From JANPJV01 sp031425695 (GTDB lineage: Bacteria > Pseudomonadota > Gammaproteobacteria > Xanthomonadales > SZUA-5): 12,481 nt of DNA. Positions 1 through 6,805 of this stretch are shown here, piece after piece. The stretch lies in NCBI GenBank assembly GCA_031425695.1, contig JANPJV010000253.1, positions 1-12,481 on the forward strand, read 5' to 3'. The notes below the pieces were generated by a model, which ran no database searches, was not told where the DNA came from, and saw only the letters and a program-made list of their open reading frames with translations. The first letter of the stretch is position 1. The number at the start of each line of letters is the position of its first letter. The position numbers and the translations under genes are program-made.

Positions 1-64
1 CGCACAGCGCAGACCCACCACGAGCAGAGGCCCGCTCTTGCCGGTGGTGGGTCTGCGCTGTGCG
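1..64. repeat. Perfect 20-bp inverted repeat at the window edge
   Basis: Bases 1-20 are the exact reverse complement of bases 45-64, and base 21 also pairs with base 44. The 24-base centre can partly pair further (gcagag near 24-29 with ctcttgc at 35-41). The repeat begins exactly at base 1 and lies inside the open frame of the DUF2126 gene. It could be a natural hairpin in a linker-coding stretch, or a fold-back join at a contig end. The sequence alone does not decide. Confidence 0.85.
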
Positions 65-1647
65 CGGACGCTCTTCCTCCAACAGCCCAAGAATCGGCCA
101 AGAACATCGTACGCACTGCCCTGTGCGCGCAGCCGCGCGACGGACGCCTCTACCTGTTCCTGCCGCCGCTGGAAAAGCTGCCAGAGTTTCTGGAGCTGAT
201 CGCAGCAATCGAGGCGACTGCGGCCCTGCTCGGCACGCCGGTGATCCTGGAAGGCTACGAGCCGCCGGCGGATGCGCGGCTGAAGGTCTTCAAGGTGACG
301 CCGGATCCGGGCGTGATCGAGGTCAATATCCACCCGGGCGCGAGTTGGACGGAGCTCACCGAGCGCACCACGCATCTCTACGATTGCGCCCACGCGACGC
401 GTCTCACCGCCGAGAAATTCATGCTCGACGGGCGCCACGTCGGCACCGGCGGCGGTAATCATTTCGTGCTGGGCGGTGCCACGCCCGGCGACTCACCCTT
501 CCTGCGCCGCCCGGACCTGCTGCGCAGCCTGATTTCGTACTGGCACAACCACCCGTCGCTGTCGTTTCTGTTCTCGGGCCTGTTCATCGGCCCGACCTCG
601 CAAGCGCCGCGCATCGACGAGGCACGCAACGACGCGCTCTACGAGCTCGAGCTGGCTTTCCGCCAGTTTCCGGTGATCGGCGAGTTTCCAACGTCCGCGC
701 CTGGCGCGGACAAACCCGATTTGTCGCCGTGGGTGCTCGATCGCCTGCTGCGCAACCTGCTGATCGACGTCACAGGCAACACCCATCGCGCCGAGTTCTG
801 CATCGACAAGCTGTTCTCGCCCGACGGCCCGGCCGGGCGGCTTGGCTTGGTCGAGCTGCGGGCTTTCGAGATGCCGCCGCACGCGCGCATGAGCTTGACC
901 CAGCAACTGCTGATCCGTGCGCTCGTGGCCTGGTTCTGGCGCCAGCCATACGCCCCGCGGCGGCTCACGCGCTGGGGCACGGAGCTGCATGATCGCTTCA
1001 TGCTGCCGCACTTCGTCGCGCAGGATTTCGCCGATGTCCTGGTGGATCTCGAGGCCGCCGGCTTCGCGTTCGCTCAGCGCTGGTTCGACCCGCATTTCGA
1101 GTTCCGCTTCCCCAAGATTGGCGACCAACTGGTGCGCGGCGTCGAGCTCGAGCTGCGCCATGCGCTCGAGCCCTGGCACGTGATGGGCGAGGAAGGCAGC
1201 CCGGGCGGCACCGTGCGCTTCGTCGATTCGTCCGTCGAACGCATGCAGTGCAAGCTCACCGGCGCCACACCCGACCGCCATGCGCTGATCTGCAACGGCC
1301 GCCGTGTGCCATTGCATCCCGGCGGCACCCACGGCGAGCTGATCGGCGGCGTGCGCTATCGCGCCTGGCAGCCGGTGTCGGCACTGCACCCGCTGATCCC
1401 GGTGCACGCGCCGCTCACCTTCGACCTCGTCGACCTGTGGTCGGGACGTTCGCTCGGCGGATGCATGTACCACGTCGCCCATCCCGGCGGCCGCAACTAC
1501 CAGGGGTTCCCGGTGAACGCTTTCGAGGCCGAAAGCCGCCGCCGCTCGCGCTTCTTCCGCATCGGCCACACGCCCGGCGCCATCGACGTGCCCCCGCCCG
1601 AGCCCAATCCGGAGTTTCCGATGCTGCTTGATTTGCGCAGGATCTGA
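1..1647 (+). CDS. DUF2126 / transglutaminase-family protein, C-terminal part (5' truncated)
   Basis: The frame is open from the first base to the TGA at 1645-1647, so the 5' end lies outside the window; 548 residues are visible. From about codon 38 (IVRTALC) onward the sequence has the features I know from the DUF2126 region: VRTALC..PRDGRLYLFLPPLE, the glycine run GTGGGNH, FLRRPDLLRS, and FSGLFIGPTSQAPR.DEAR. Family members are usually about 1100 residues, with a transglutaminase-like core in the N-terminal half and DUF2126 in the C-terminal half, so the peptidase half is probably just missing. A GTG at 241 also gives a long ORF but would cut into conserved sequence, so I reject it as the start. 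The gene is followed after 180 bp by an ATP-grasp/alpha-E gene and then a second transglutaminase, the usual company of this family. The first ~20 codons lie in a perfect inverted repeat and match nothing I recognise; they could be a variable linker or an assembly artefact. Confidence 0.9.
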   Translation, partial: RTAQTHHEQRPALAGGGSALCADALPPTAQESAKNIVRTALCAQPRDGRLYLFLPPLEKLPEFLELIAAIEATAALLGTPVILEGYEPPADARLKVFKVTPDPGVIEVNIHPGASWTELTERTTHLYDCAHATRLTAEKFMLDGRHVGTGGGNHFVLGGATPGDSPFLRRPDLLRSLISYWHNHPSLSFLFSGLFIGPTSQAPRIDEARNDALYELELAFRQFPVIGEFPTSAPGADKPDLSPWVLDRLLRNLLIDVTGNTHRAEFCIDKLFSPDGPAGRLGLVELRAFEMPPHARMSLTQQLLIRALVAWFWRQPYAPRRLTRWGTELHDRFMLPHFVAQDFADVLVDLEAAGFAFAQRWFDPHFEFRFPKIGDQLVRGVELELRHALEPWHVMGEEGSPGGTVRFVDSSVERMQCKLTGATPDRHALICNGRRVPLHPGGTHGELIGGVRYRAWQPVSALHPLIPVHAPLTFDLVDLWSGRSLGGCMYHVAHPGGRNYQGFPVNAFEAESRRRSRFFRIGHTPGAIDVPPPEPNPEFPMLLDLRRI

Positions 1648-1675
1648 CGGGATGGGCCACCGGTTCCGACAGTCT

Positions 1676-1709
1676 CGAGCTTTGCTCGTGTGGGAGCGGC
1701 CATGGCCGC
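1676..1709. repeat. REP-like palindromic repeat between DUF2126 and ATP-grasp genes
   Basis: Two adjacent hairpins are visible. cgagc-ttt-gctcg lies at 1676-1688, and the perfect palindrome GCGGCCATGGCCGC lies at 1696-1709, preceded by gtggga. The pattern GTGGGAGCGGCC...GCCGCGA is familiar as a dispersed extragenic palindrome of Xanthomonadales and pseudomonads; that is from memory and was not searched. It occupies the 180-bp gap between the two genes and may end or process the transcript. I see no promoter in this gap that I would defend. Confidence 0.6.
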
Positions 1710-1827
1710 GAACGTTCCGACGGGAGCGAGGCACCTGCTTCGTAGCGATTCGCGGCGCTGGCGCGATCCGCACTGCGCGGAAACCCGGTCGCGCGCGCGC
1801 TCAGTGCCACGCTACCCGCATTCACGC

Positions 1828-4326
1828 ATGAACACCCCCTCCCCCACCTCCCTGCTCACCGCTTTCGATCCCGAGCCGGGGCGCTATCAGGAGTTGTTGG
1901 ACGACCACGCGCAGCCGCGGCCGCATTGGCGTCCGCTCATCGACGAGCTGGCCAAGGCGACGCCGCTGCAGATGCGCCATCGGCAGAAATTCGTGGCCCG
2001 GCAGATCCGCGAGAATGGCATCACCTACAACCTCTATGCCGACGCCAAGGGGACGCAGCGGCCATGGGATCTCGACCTGCTGCCGCAACTGGTCGACGCC
2101 GATGAGTGGCGCCATCTGAGCGCCGGAGTTGCCCAACGTGCGGCGCTGTTGAATTCCGTGCTGGGCGATCTCTATGGGGAGCAGACGCTGCTCACCAACG
2201 GCATGCTGCCGGCCGAGCTGGTGTTCGGGCACAACAATTTCCTGTGGCCCTGCCAGCGCATGCCAGTGCCGGGCAACACCTGGCTGCACGTCTATGCCGC
2301 TGACCTCGCGCGCGCGCCCGATGGCAACTGGTGGGTGGTGGCGGATCGCACCCAGGCGCCGTCCGGTGCGGGCTACGCGCTGGAAAATCGGCAGATCATT
2401 TCGCGCGCGTTTCCGGAGCTGTATCGCGAGCTTTGCGTGCAACCGCTCGAAGGCTTCTTCTCGACCTTGCAGGGCTGCCTGCAGGCGCTCGCGCCGGCAG
2501 CGGGCGGCACCCCGCTCAGCGTGCTGCTGACGCCGGGACGCTTCAACGAGACCTATTTCGAACATGTCTACCTCGCGCGCCAGCTCGGCGTGCCGCTGGT
2601 CGAAGGCCAGGACCTGACCGTGCGCGACGCGACCGTGTACATGAAGACGCTGAGCGGACTGCAGCGCGTACACGCGATCTTGCGGCGCATGGACGACGAC
2701 TATTGCGATCCACTCGAGCTGCGCAGCGACTCGGCGCTCGGCGTGCCCGGGCTGCTCGAAGCCGCACGCGCGGGACGAGTCGCGATTGCCAACGCACTTG
2801 GCAGTGGCGTTGTCGAATCGCCGGGACTGCTGGGCTTCCTGCCGCGCATCTGCGAGGCGCTGCGCGGCGAGGCACTGGCGCTGCCTTCGATCGCCACCTG
2901 GTGGTGCGGCGAAGAACCGGTGCGGCGCGCGGCACTCGCGCGGCTGTCGGGCCTGGTGATCAAGGGCGCCTTTCCGTCGCAGGGCTTTGCGACGGTGGAC
3001 GGGAGCACGCTCGACGCCGCTGGGCTCGCCGAGTTGCGCGAGCGGATCGAGGCGCGTCCGCATGCATACGTTGCCCAGGAACAAGTGAGCCTGGCGCAAA
3101 CCCCGGTGTGGCAGAAGGGCACGCCGAATGGTCGCCTCGCCGCGCGCGCCGTCAGCCTGCGGGTGTACGCGGTGGCGACCCCGGAGGGCTATGCGGTCAT
3201 GCCCGGCGGGCTCACCCGGGTCGCGGCCAAGCGCAGCTCTTCGGCGGTCTCCATGCAGAGCGGCGGCGGCAGCAAGGACACCTGGGTACTGGCCGATGCG
3301 CCACTGCCGGCGAGCGGACCGCCGCCGCGCGCGCGCGGTGTACGCGAAATCGTGCGCCGGGATCCCTTCCTGCCCTCGCGCCTGGTTGAAAACCTGTACT
3401 GGCTCGGCCGCTATTCCGAGCGCAGCGACAACCTGACGCGCCTGTTGCGCGTGTTGCTCGCGCGCCATGTCGACGATGGCGGCACCGGCCCGGCGCTCGC
3501 GTGCGTGCTTGATGTGTGCCGTGCGCGCGGCCTGCTGGCGCCGAAGCTGCAAGCGAAGGCGGCGCTGCTCGGCGCGATTCACCGCAGCGGCGAAGGCAGC
3601 CTGCGTGACACGCTGGCGCGGCTGTTCTGGTCCGCCACCCAGGTGCGCGGACGCCTCAGCCAGGAGAACTGGCGCGGCGTCGTCGAGATCCATCGTGCCG
3701 AGAGCGCGCTCGCGCAAGCCAAGCTCGACCTGCAGGGCTCGATGGAATTTCTCGACCGCCTGCTGATGTCGGTCTCGGCGCTCTCGGGCTTCGCGCTCGA
3801 CGACATGACCCATGACGACGGCTGGCGCTTCCTGGTGATCGGCCGCCGCCTGGAGCGGCTGGCCTTCCTCGCCGACACGGTCGCGCGGGTGCTCCGGCAA
3901 GCCAGCGCGGACGCGCCGGCAAGCCTGGAAACCTTGCTCGCCCTGGCCGACAGCACGATCACCTACCGACTGCGCTACCTGTCCGCACCGCAGCTCATCC
4001 CGGCGCTCGACCTGGCCCTGCTGGACGTCGCCAACCCGCACTCCGTGGCCTTCCAGATCAATGAGTTGCAACGCGAGCTCAAAATCATCGCCGACGATTT
4101 CGGCGAAGGCGCGACGGGCCAGCTGAAGGACATCGCAGCCAGTCTTGCGGCCTGCGACCTGTCCACGCTCGAGGTCAGCGACGCTGCGGCCCATCGTGCT
4201 GCGCTGAGCGCCATTGCCGATCGTCTGCGGGCCATCGGCGACACCACGCGCACGATTGCCGACCAGCTCGGCCTGCGTCATTTCGCGCATGTCGATGACG
4301 TCAGCCAGCCCACGTTGTCAGCCTGA
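1828..4326 (+). CDS. Circularly permuted ATP-grasp / alpha-E fusion protein
   Basis: 832 residues. About residues 50-480 match the circularly permuted ATP-grasp family (formerly DUF404/DUF407), with YNLYADAKGTQRPWDLDLLP near the start, LYGEQTLL, the ADRTQAPSGAGYALENR segment, RRMDDDYCDPLELR and SALGVPGLLEA. From about residue 512 (DPFLPSRLVENLYWLGRYSER) to the end it matches the alpha-E domain (formerly DUF403), including DDMTHDDGWRFLVIGRRLER. The two domains are often separate neighbouring genes; here they are fused. ATP-grasp enzymes join carboxylates to amines or thiols through an acyl-phosphate. Together with the flanking transglutaminases this suggests synthesis and trimming of a peptide-like product, identity unknown. 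The ATG at 1828 is chosen because MNTPSPTSLLTAFDPEPGRY resembles family N-termini. A longer frame opens at 1690 but begins inside a palindromic repeat. No clear Shine-Dalgarno sequence precedes 1828. Confidence 0.9.
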   Translation: MNTPSPTSLLTAFDPEPGRYQELLDDHAQPRPHWRPLIDELAKATPLQMRHRQKFVARQIRENGITYNLYADAKGTQRPWDLDLLPQLVDADEWRHLSAGVAQRAALLNSVLGDLYGEQTLLTNGMLPAELVFGHNNFLWPCQRMPVPGNTWLHVYAADLARAPDGNWWVVADRTQAPSGAGYALENRQIISRAFPELYRELCVQPLEGFFSTLQGCLQALAPAAGGTPLSVLLTPGRFNETYFEHVYLARQLGVPLVEGQDLTVRDATVYMKTLSGLQRVHAILRRMDDDYCDPLELRSDSALGVPGLLEAARAGRVAIANALGSGVVESPGLLGFLPRICEALRGEALALPSIATWWCGEEPVRRAALARLSGLVIKGAFPSQGFATVDGSTLDAAGLAELRERIEARPHAYVAQEQVSLAQTPVWQKGTPNGRLAARAVSLRVYAVATPEGYAVMPGGLTRVAAKRSSSAVSMQSGGGSKDTWVLADAPLPASGPPPRARGVREIVRRDPFLPSRLVENLYWLGRYSERSDNLTRLLRVLLARHVDDGGTGPALACVLDVCRARGLLAPKLQAKAALLGAIHRSGEGSLRDTLARLFWSATQVRGRLSQENWRGVVEIHRAESALAQAKLDLQGSMEFLDRLLMSVSALSGFALDDMTHDDGWRFLVIGRRLERLAFLADTVARVLRQASADAPASLETLLALADSTITYRLRYLSAPQLIPALDLALLDVANPHSVAFQINELQRELKIIADDFGEGATGQLKDIAASLAACDLSTLEVSDAAAHRAALSAIADRLRAIGDTTRTIADQLGLRHFAHVDDVSQPTLSA

Positions 4327-4344
4327 ATCGAGTGCCGTCAAGTC

Positions 4345-4359
4345 GCTCGCTGCGCGAGC
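4345..4359. other. Short hairpin before the transglutaminase gene
   Basis: GCTCGC-TGC-GCGAGC forms a 6-bp GC-rich stem with a 3-base loop in the 56-bp gap between the ATP-grasp/alpha-E stop and the next ATG. No T-run follows, so an intrinsic terminator is unlikely. It could be a small REP-type element or could affect expression of the downstream gene. Confidence 0.45.
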
Positions 4360-4382
4360 AACATGACCTACAAGAGAAGACC

Positions 4383-5273
4383 ATGCGCTATTCCATCGCC
4401 CACGAAACCGTTTACGCGTACACCGAGCCGGTTTCGCTTTCGCAGCAGTTGCTGCACCTGACGCCGCGTCTCATCGAGCGCCAGCACTGCCGCGAGCACC
4501 AGCTTCTTGTACGGCCGGAACCGGCGCGGCGCAGCGATCGGCTCGACTGCTTCGGCAATCCCGTCAGCGTGCTCGAATTCGATCGGCCGCATCGACGCCT
4601 GGAAATCTCCGCGCACACCCTGATCGACGTCGAACCGCGCAGCGAACCGCCGGCATTGCGCGATTCACCCCCGTGGGAAGAGGTCGCGTCAGCCGTGAGC
4701 TTTCGCGCCGGACGCACGCCGGCGCCGTGGATGATCGAAGCCACTGCCTTCCGCGTCGAATCGCCCTACGTGCGGGTCAAGCGTGTACTCGCGGACTACG
4801 CGCGCGAGTGCTTCCCGCCGGGCGCGCCGCTGCTCGCTGGCTGTGACGCGCTGATGCGCAAGATCCATCGCGAATTCACCTTTGACGCGGACGCGACGCA
4901 TATCGCGACGCCGATGCTCGAGGTGCTGAAGAAAAAGCGCGGCGTCTGCCAGGACTACGCCCACATCATGCTCGGCGCGCTGCGCTCGCTCGGCCTGCCC
5001 GCGCGCTACATGTCGGGCTACCTGCTCACCCACCCGCCCCCGGGGAAACCGCGCCTGGTCGGCGCCGACGCCTCCCACGCCTGGATCGCCGTGCGCTGCC
5101 CACGCCAGGGCTGGGTCGCCTTCGACCCCACCAACAAGGTCATCCCCGACACCGAGCACATCGCCCTCGCCTGGGGCCGCGACTTCGGCGACGTCTCCCC
5201 GCAACGCGGCGTCATCCTCGGCGGCGGCCGCCACGAGATCCGTGTCAAGGTGACGGTGATGCCGCTGGGGTGA
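4383..5273 (+). CDS. Transglutaminase-like cysteine peptidase family protein
   Basis: 296 residues. The N-terminal ~85 residues (MRYSIAHETVYAYTEPVSLS..LTPR) are the bacterial transglutaminase N-terminal domain. The core follows with the expected triad: Cys189 in KKRGVCQDYAH, His232 in DASHAWI and Asp248 in WVAFDPTN. The C-terminal part (HIALAWGRDFGDVSP..RGV) is also typical. There is no signal peptide, so it should be cytoplasmic. Such proteins are thought to be peptidases or amidases rather than protein cross-linkers. The ATG at 4383 is chosen over an upstream ATG at 4332 because it begins the conserved domain and is preceded by a purine-rich aagagaag at 4371-4378. It lies 56 bp after the ATP-grasp/alpha-E gene and is probably cotranscribed. 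Its final GGG codon and TGA stop belong to the first copy of a downstream repeat, so the last residue, Gly296, is repeat-encoded. Confidence 0.92.
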   Translation: MRYSIAHETVYAYTEPVSLSQQLLHLTPRLIERQHCREHQLLVRPEPARRSDRLDCFGNPVSVLEFDRPHRRLEISAHTLIDVEPRSEPPALRDSPPWEEVASAVSFRAGRTPAPWMIEATAFRVESPYVRVKRVLADYARECFPPGAPLLAGCDALMRKIHREFTFDADATHIATPMLEVLKKKRGVCQDYAHIMLGALRSLGLPARYMSGYLLTHPPPGKPRLVGADASHAWIAVRCPRQGWVAFDPTNKVIPDTEHIALAWGRDFGDVSPQRGVILGGGRHEIRVKVTVMPLG

Positions 5274-5590
5274 AGCGGTGTCGGTTGTGGGTGTCGGTGT
5301 CGGAAAAAGAGGAGCGGGGGTGAAGCGGTGTCGGTTGTGGGTGTCGGTGTCGGAAAAAGCGAAGCGGGGGTGAAGCGGTGTCGGTTGTGGGTGTCGGTGT
5401 CGGAAAAAGCGAAGCGGGGTAAAGCGGTGTCGGTTGTTGGTGTCGGTGTCGGAAAAAGCGAAACGGGGTGAGCGGTGCCGGTTGTCCGTTTCGGAAAGCG
5501 GTGTCGGTTGTTGGTGGCGGTGTCGGAAAAAGCGAAGCGGGATGAGCGGTGCCGGTTGTCGGTTTCGGAAACGTAAAGTGCGAAGCGAAC
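5266..5590 (+). repeat. Tandem ~50-bp repeat array beginning at the transglutaminase stop codon
   Basis: Long units with core tgaagcggtgtcggttgt, then gggtgtcggtgtcggaaaaa, then gcgaagcggggg, begin at 5271, 5321, 5371 and 5420, with another at 5495. Periods are 50, 50, 49 and 49 bp. Two shorter variants starting tgagcggtgccggttgtc lie at 5469 and 5543, giving the order L-L-L-L-S-L-S. A decayed tail (gtgcgaagcgaacg) runs to about 5590. Homology with the inverted copy at 5644-5685 starts at tgggg (5266), upstream of the TGA. The G-rich strand has GG/GGG runs that might form a two-layer quadruplex. The 68 bp between array and inverted copy (5576-5643) hold no gene. The long - strand frames through the array are by-products of the lack of stops on that strand. 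Confidence 0.9.
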
Positions 5591-5643
5591 GCCGTCCACG
5601 GCGCTTGCGCTGGAAACCAAAAGCGAAATCCGCCGCCCGCGGC

Positions 5644-5685
5644 TCTTTCCGACACCGACACCAACAACCGACACCGCTTCACCCC
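5644..5685 (-). repeat. Inverted copy of the 50-bp repeat at the protease stop codon
   Basis: The reverse complement of 5644-5685 reads ggggtgaagcggtgtcgg and continues as the long repeat unit. A 34-bp core (aagcgg to tcggaaa) is identical to the unit at 5420. The TGA inside it (complement of 5679-5681) is the stop codon of the - strand protease gene. The array plus this copy could fold into a large stem-loop and serve both convergent genes as a transcription end; this is inference. Confidence 0.88.
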
Positions 5686-6413
5686 ACCGCCGTCAACCCC
5701 ATCAACGCATCCGCGTACCAGGCGCAGTTGAGGTCGAGGCGGCCGTCCTGCTGGACGTCGCGGTCGCCGACATCCATGCGCGCGGCGTGGACGCCGAGCA
5801 GCACCCACGGCAGGCCCTCGCGGCCGCTGCGTTCCTTGTCGACCCGGGCGACGACCGGGGCACCGCTGGTGCCGCGGTGCATGCGCGCGTCGGTGAGGAA
5901 ATAGCCGTTGCCCTGGAAGCGCAGGCCGAAGGCCGATGCGATAACGGCCTGGCGCGCGACCGGGAGGTGGTGGAAAGTGTCATGGAAACCGAGCGGAAAA
6001 CCGACAATGACCACGCGCGTGCCGACCTCGATCTCATCGAGGTCATGCACCAGATGCTCGGGCGTGAACGCGCGGATGAGCAGAGTGTCCGGCAGCGCCG
6101 CGCGATCAAGCTCGAGCGTGACGATATCGACGGTGCCACCCGAATCAACCACCTGGCGCCAGAGCGCTTGTTCGCTTGCATACAAAGGGATCGAAAATTG
6201 GGTGGTCTGCGCGATGTTGGCAGGATCGACGTGGAGCTCGATCTCGACACGCGTCGGCCGATGCCCGCTGCCTTCGTCGAGCACGACATGGCGATTGGTA
6301 ACGAGGAACAGGCGCTGTTCGCGCTCGAAGAAAAAACCGGTGGCGCATGTCAGTAGCTGGGTGTCGTTGAACGTGGACACGCGCGTCACCGCCAGGAGCA
6401 GCGATTCGATCAT
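5679..6413 (-). CDS. Trypsin-like serine protease, cytoplasmic
   Basis: 244 residues with the marks of a chymotrypsin-fold (Trypsin_2-type) peptidase: His42 in FLVTNRHVV, Asp96 in TVDIVTLEL and Ser183 in HRGTSGAPVV. The intervals and the GxSGAP nucleophile motif fit an intact catalytic triad. There is no signal peptide or membrane segment, and no PDZ domain as in DegP/HtrA, so it is probably a soluble intracellular protease of unknown substrate. The N-terminus (MIESLLLAVTRVSTFNDTQLL) is short and runs straight into the fold, which supports the ATG at 6411-6413. No strong Shine-Dalgarno sequence is seen. The gene stands alone: it converges on the transglutaminase and diverges from cysJ. Its last Gly codon and TGA are supplied by the inverted repeat copy. 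A dead relative is unlikely because all three catalytic residues are present. Confidence 0.85.
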   Translation of the reverse strand: MIESLLLAVTRVSTFNDTQLLTCATGFFFEREQRLFLVTNRHVVLDEGSGHRPTRVEIELHVDPANIAQTTQFSIPLYASEQALWRQVVDSGGTVDIVTLELDRAALPDTLLIRAFTPEHLVHDLDEIEVGTRVVIVGFPLGFHDTFHHLPVARQAVIASAFGLRFQGNGYFLTDARMHRGTSGAPVVARVDKERSGREGLPWVLLGVHAARMDVGDRDVQQDGRLDLNCAWYADALMGLTAVG

Positions 6414-6498
6414 TGCCGGGCTCGGAGCGTGCCGGGGCGGGCACGGATCGCATCAATCTAGCCGCGCGATCGTGCGTGAGGCGTGTTCGATTGGCTCG

Positions 6499-6534
6499 CC
6501 TCTCCCGTGCTTCTGGGGAGCGGGACGGGAGAGG
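6499..6534. repeat. Inverted repeat cctctcccgt / acgggagagg
   Basis: A perfect 10-bp stem (6499-6508 with 6525-6534) has a 16-base loop that itself holds a gggga/cggg run. It resembles the CTCTCCC...GGGAGAG extragenic palindromes common in GC-rich gammaproteobacteria. It is not followed by a T-run. It lies upstream of both flanking genes, so a terminator role makes little sense here. Confidence 0.6.
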
Positions 6535-6627
6535 GCGATTTTCTCGCAGCGGAGGCGCCTATGCAGGCGCTCGCGGCTGAACGCCTGAGCGTGTAAGAAG
6601 CGGTCGCTCGCGCCTTCGTAGGTCATG

Positions 6628-6697
6628 ATGCCCGCGAAGCGGGCTACTTGACGCTCTTGGGCGGCTCAAATTTCGAGTAGCCGCTATCGCGGGCAAC
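6628..6697. repeat. REP doublet in inverted orientation
   Basis: The first element has the perfect hairpin gcccgc-gaa-gcgggc (6630-6644) followed by tact. The second, at 6675-6697, read on the - strand as gttgcccgcgatagcggcta, is an imperfect copy of the first. The two face each other across about 26 bp. This head-to-head pairing is the usual shape of REP doublets (REPIN/BIME-like), which are mobilised by RAYT transposases. No such transposase is encoded here. Confidence 0.65.
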
Positions 6698-6753
6698 GTG
6701 ACCTCCGTCAGCTCACCCTTCTATCGATATGCCGATTGCTCCTTTTACCGCTC

Positions 6754-6768
6754 TATGACTGGGGCATA
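6754..6768. promoter_or_regulatory. Candidate CysB-type operator upstream of cysJ
   Basis: TATG-actgggg-CATA is an inverted repeat with a 7-base spacer, extended on the right to CATAAC. LysR-type regulators bind interrupted dyads, and ATAAC/TTAT half-sites are typical of CysB. A closely similar element (TTATGC-N7-GCATAA) lies upstream of the CysB-family gene at 12345-12363. It lies 38-52 bp before the cysJ ATG. I see no good -35 box in this region, which fits a promoter needing an activator. Confidence 0.5.
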
Positions 6769-6788
6769 ACCTGCCAGGCGTGCTAATC

Positions 6789-6804
6789 AGACGTCTGGAC
6801 GTCC
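6789..6804. promoter_or_regulatory. Tandem MetJ-like boxes abutting the cysJ start
   Basis: AGACGTCT (6789-6796) is directly followed by GGACGTCC (6797-6804). The known MetJ operator is two or more tandem 8-mers of consensus AGACGTCT; the first box is perfect and the second matches 6 of 8 bases. The ATG of cysJ begins two bases later at 6806. A weak -10-like GCTAAT at 6782-6787 just before the boxes would place the start site inside them. The same word pair occurs before the CysB-family gene. Whether this organism has MetJ cannot be told from the window. Confidence 0.6.
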
Positions 6805-6805
6805 A

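Larger units (their letters stand above)
6414..6805. other. Gene-free region between the protease and cysJ
   Basis: 392 bp without a credible gene. It holds the upstream region of the protease (a possible - strand -10, TAGATT, as complement of 6455-6460, with no clear -35), two groups of inverted repeats (6499-6534 and 6628-6697), and the cysJ control region (6754-6804). ORFs crossing it on either strand are shadows or extend out of repeat sequence. Confidence 0.7.

Noticed and set aside
493..1773. A 426-residue - strand frame opposite the DUF2126 gene
   Set aside because: It shows no family features and lies fully opposite conserved DUF2126 sequence, so it is a composition shadow.
1690..1827. 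Starting the ATP-grasp/alpha-E protein at 1690, adding 46 residues
   Set aside because: The extension is encoded by a palindromic repeat and has a composition unlike family N-termini; the ATG at 1828 begins sequence that fits the family.
1822..4290. An 822-residue frame on the - strand opposite the ATP-grasp/alpha-E gene
   Set aside because: It is a GC-skew mirror frame, rich in Arg, Ala and Gln with no recognisable domain, while the + strand encodes two clear conserved domains.
5266..5590. Reading the 50-bp repeats as a CRISPR array
   Set aside because: There are no unique spacers between units; the whole period is repeated, units degrade and vary in length, and no cas gene is near.
5018..5808. 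Long open frames on the - strand across the repeat array, giving Thr/Pro/His-rich products
   Set aside because: The repeat lacks stops on that strand and its 49-50 bp period shifts frame each unit, so the frames stay open by composition. They also overlap the end of a solid transglutaminase gene.
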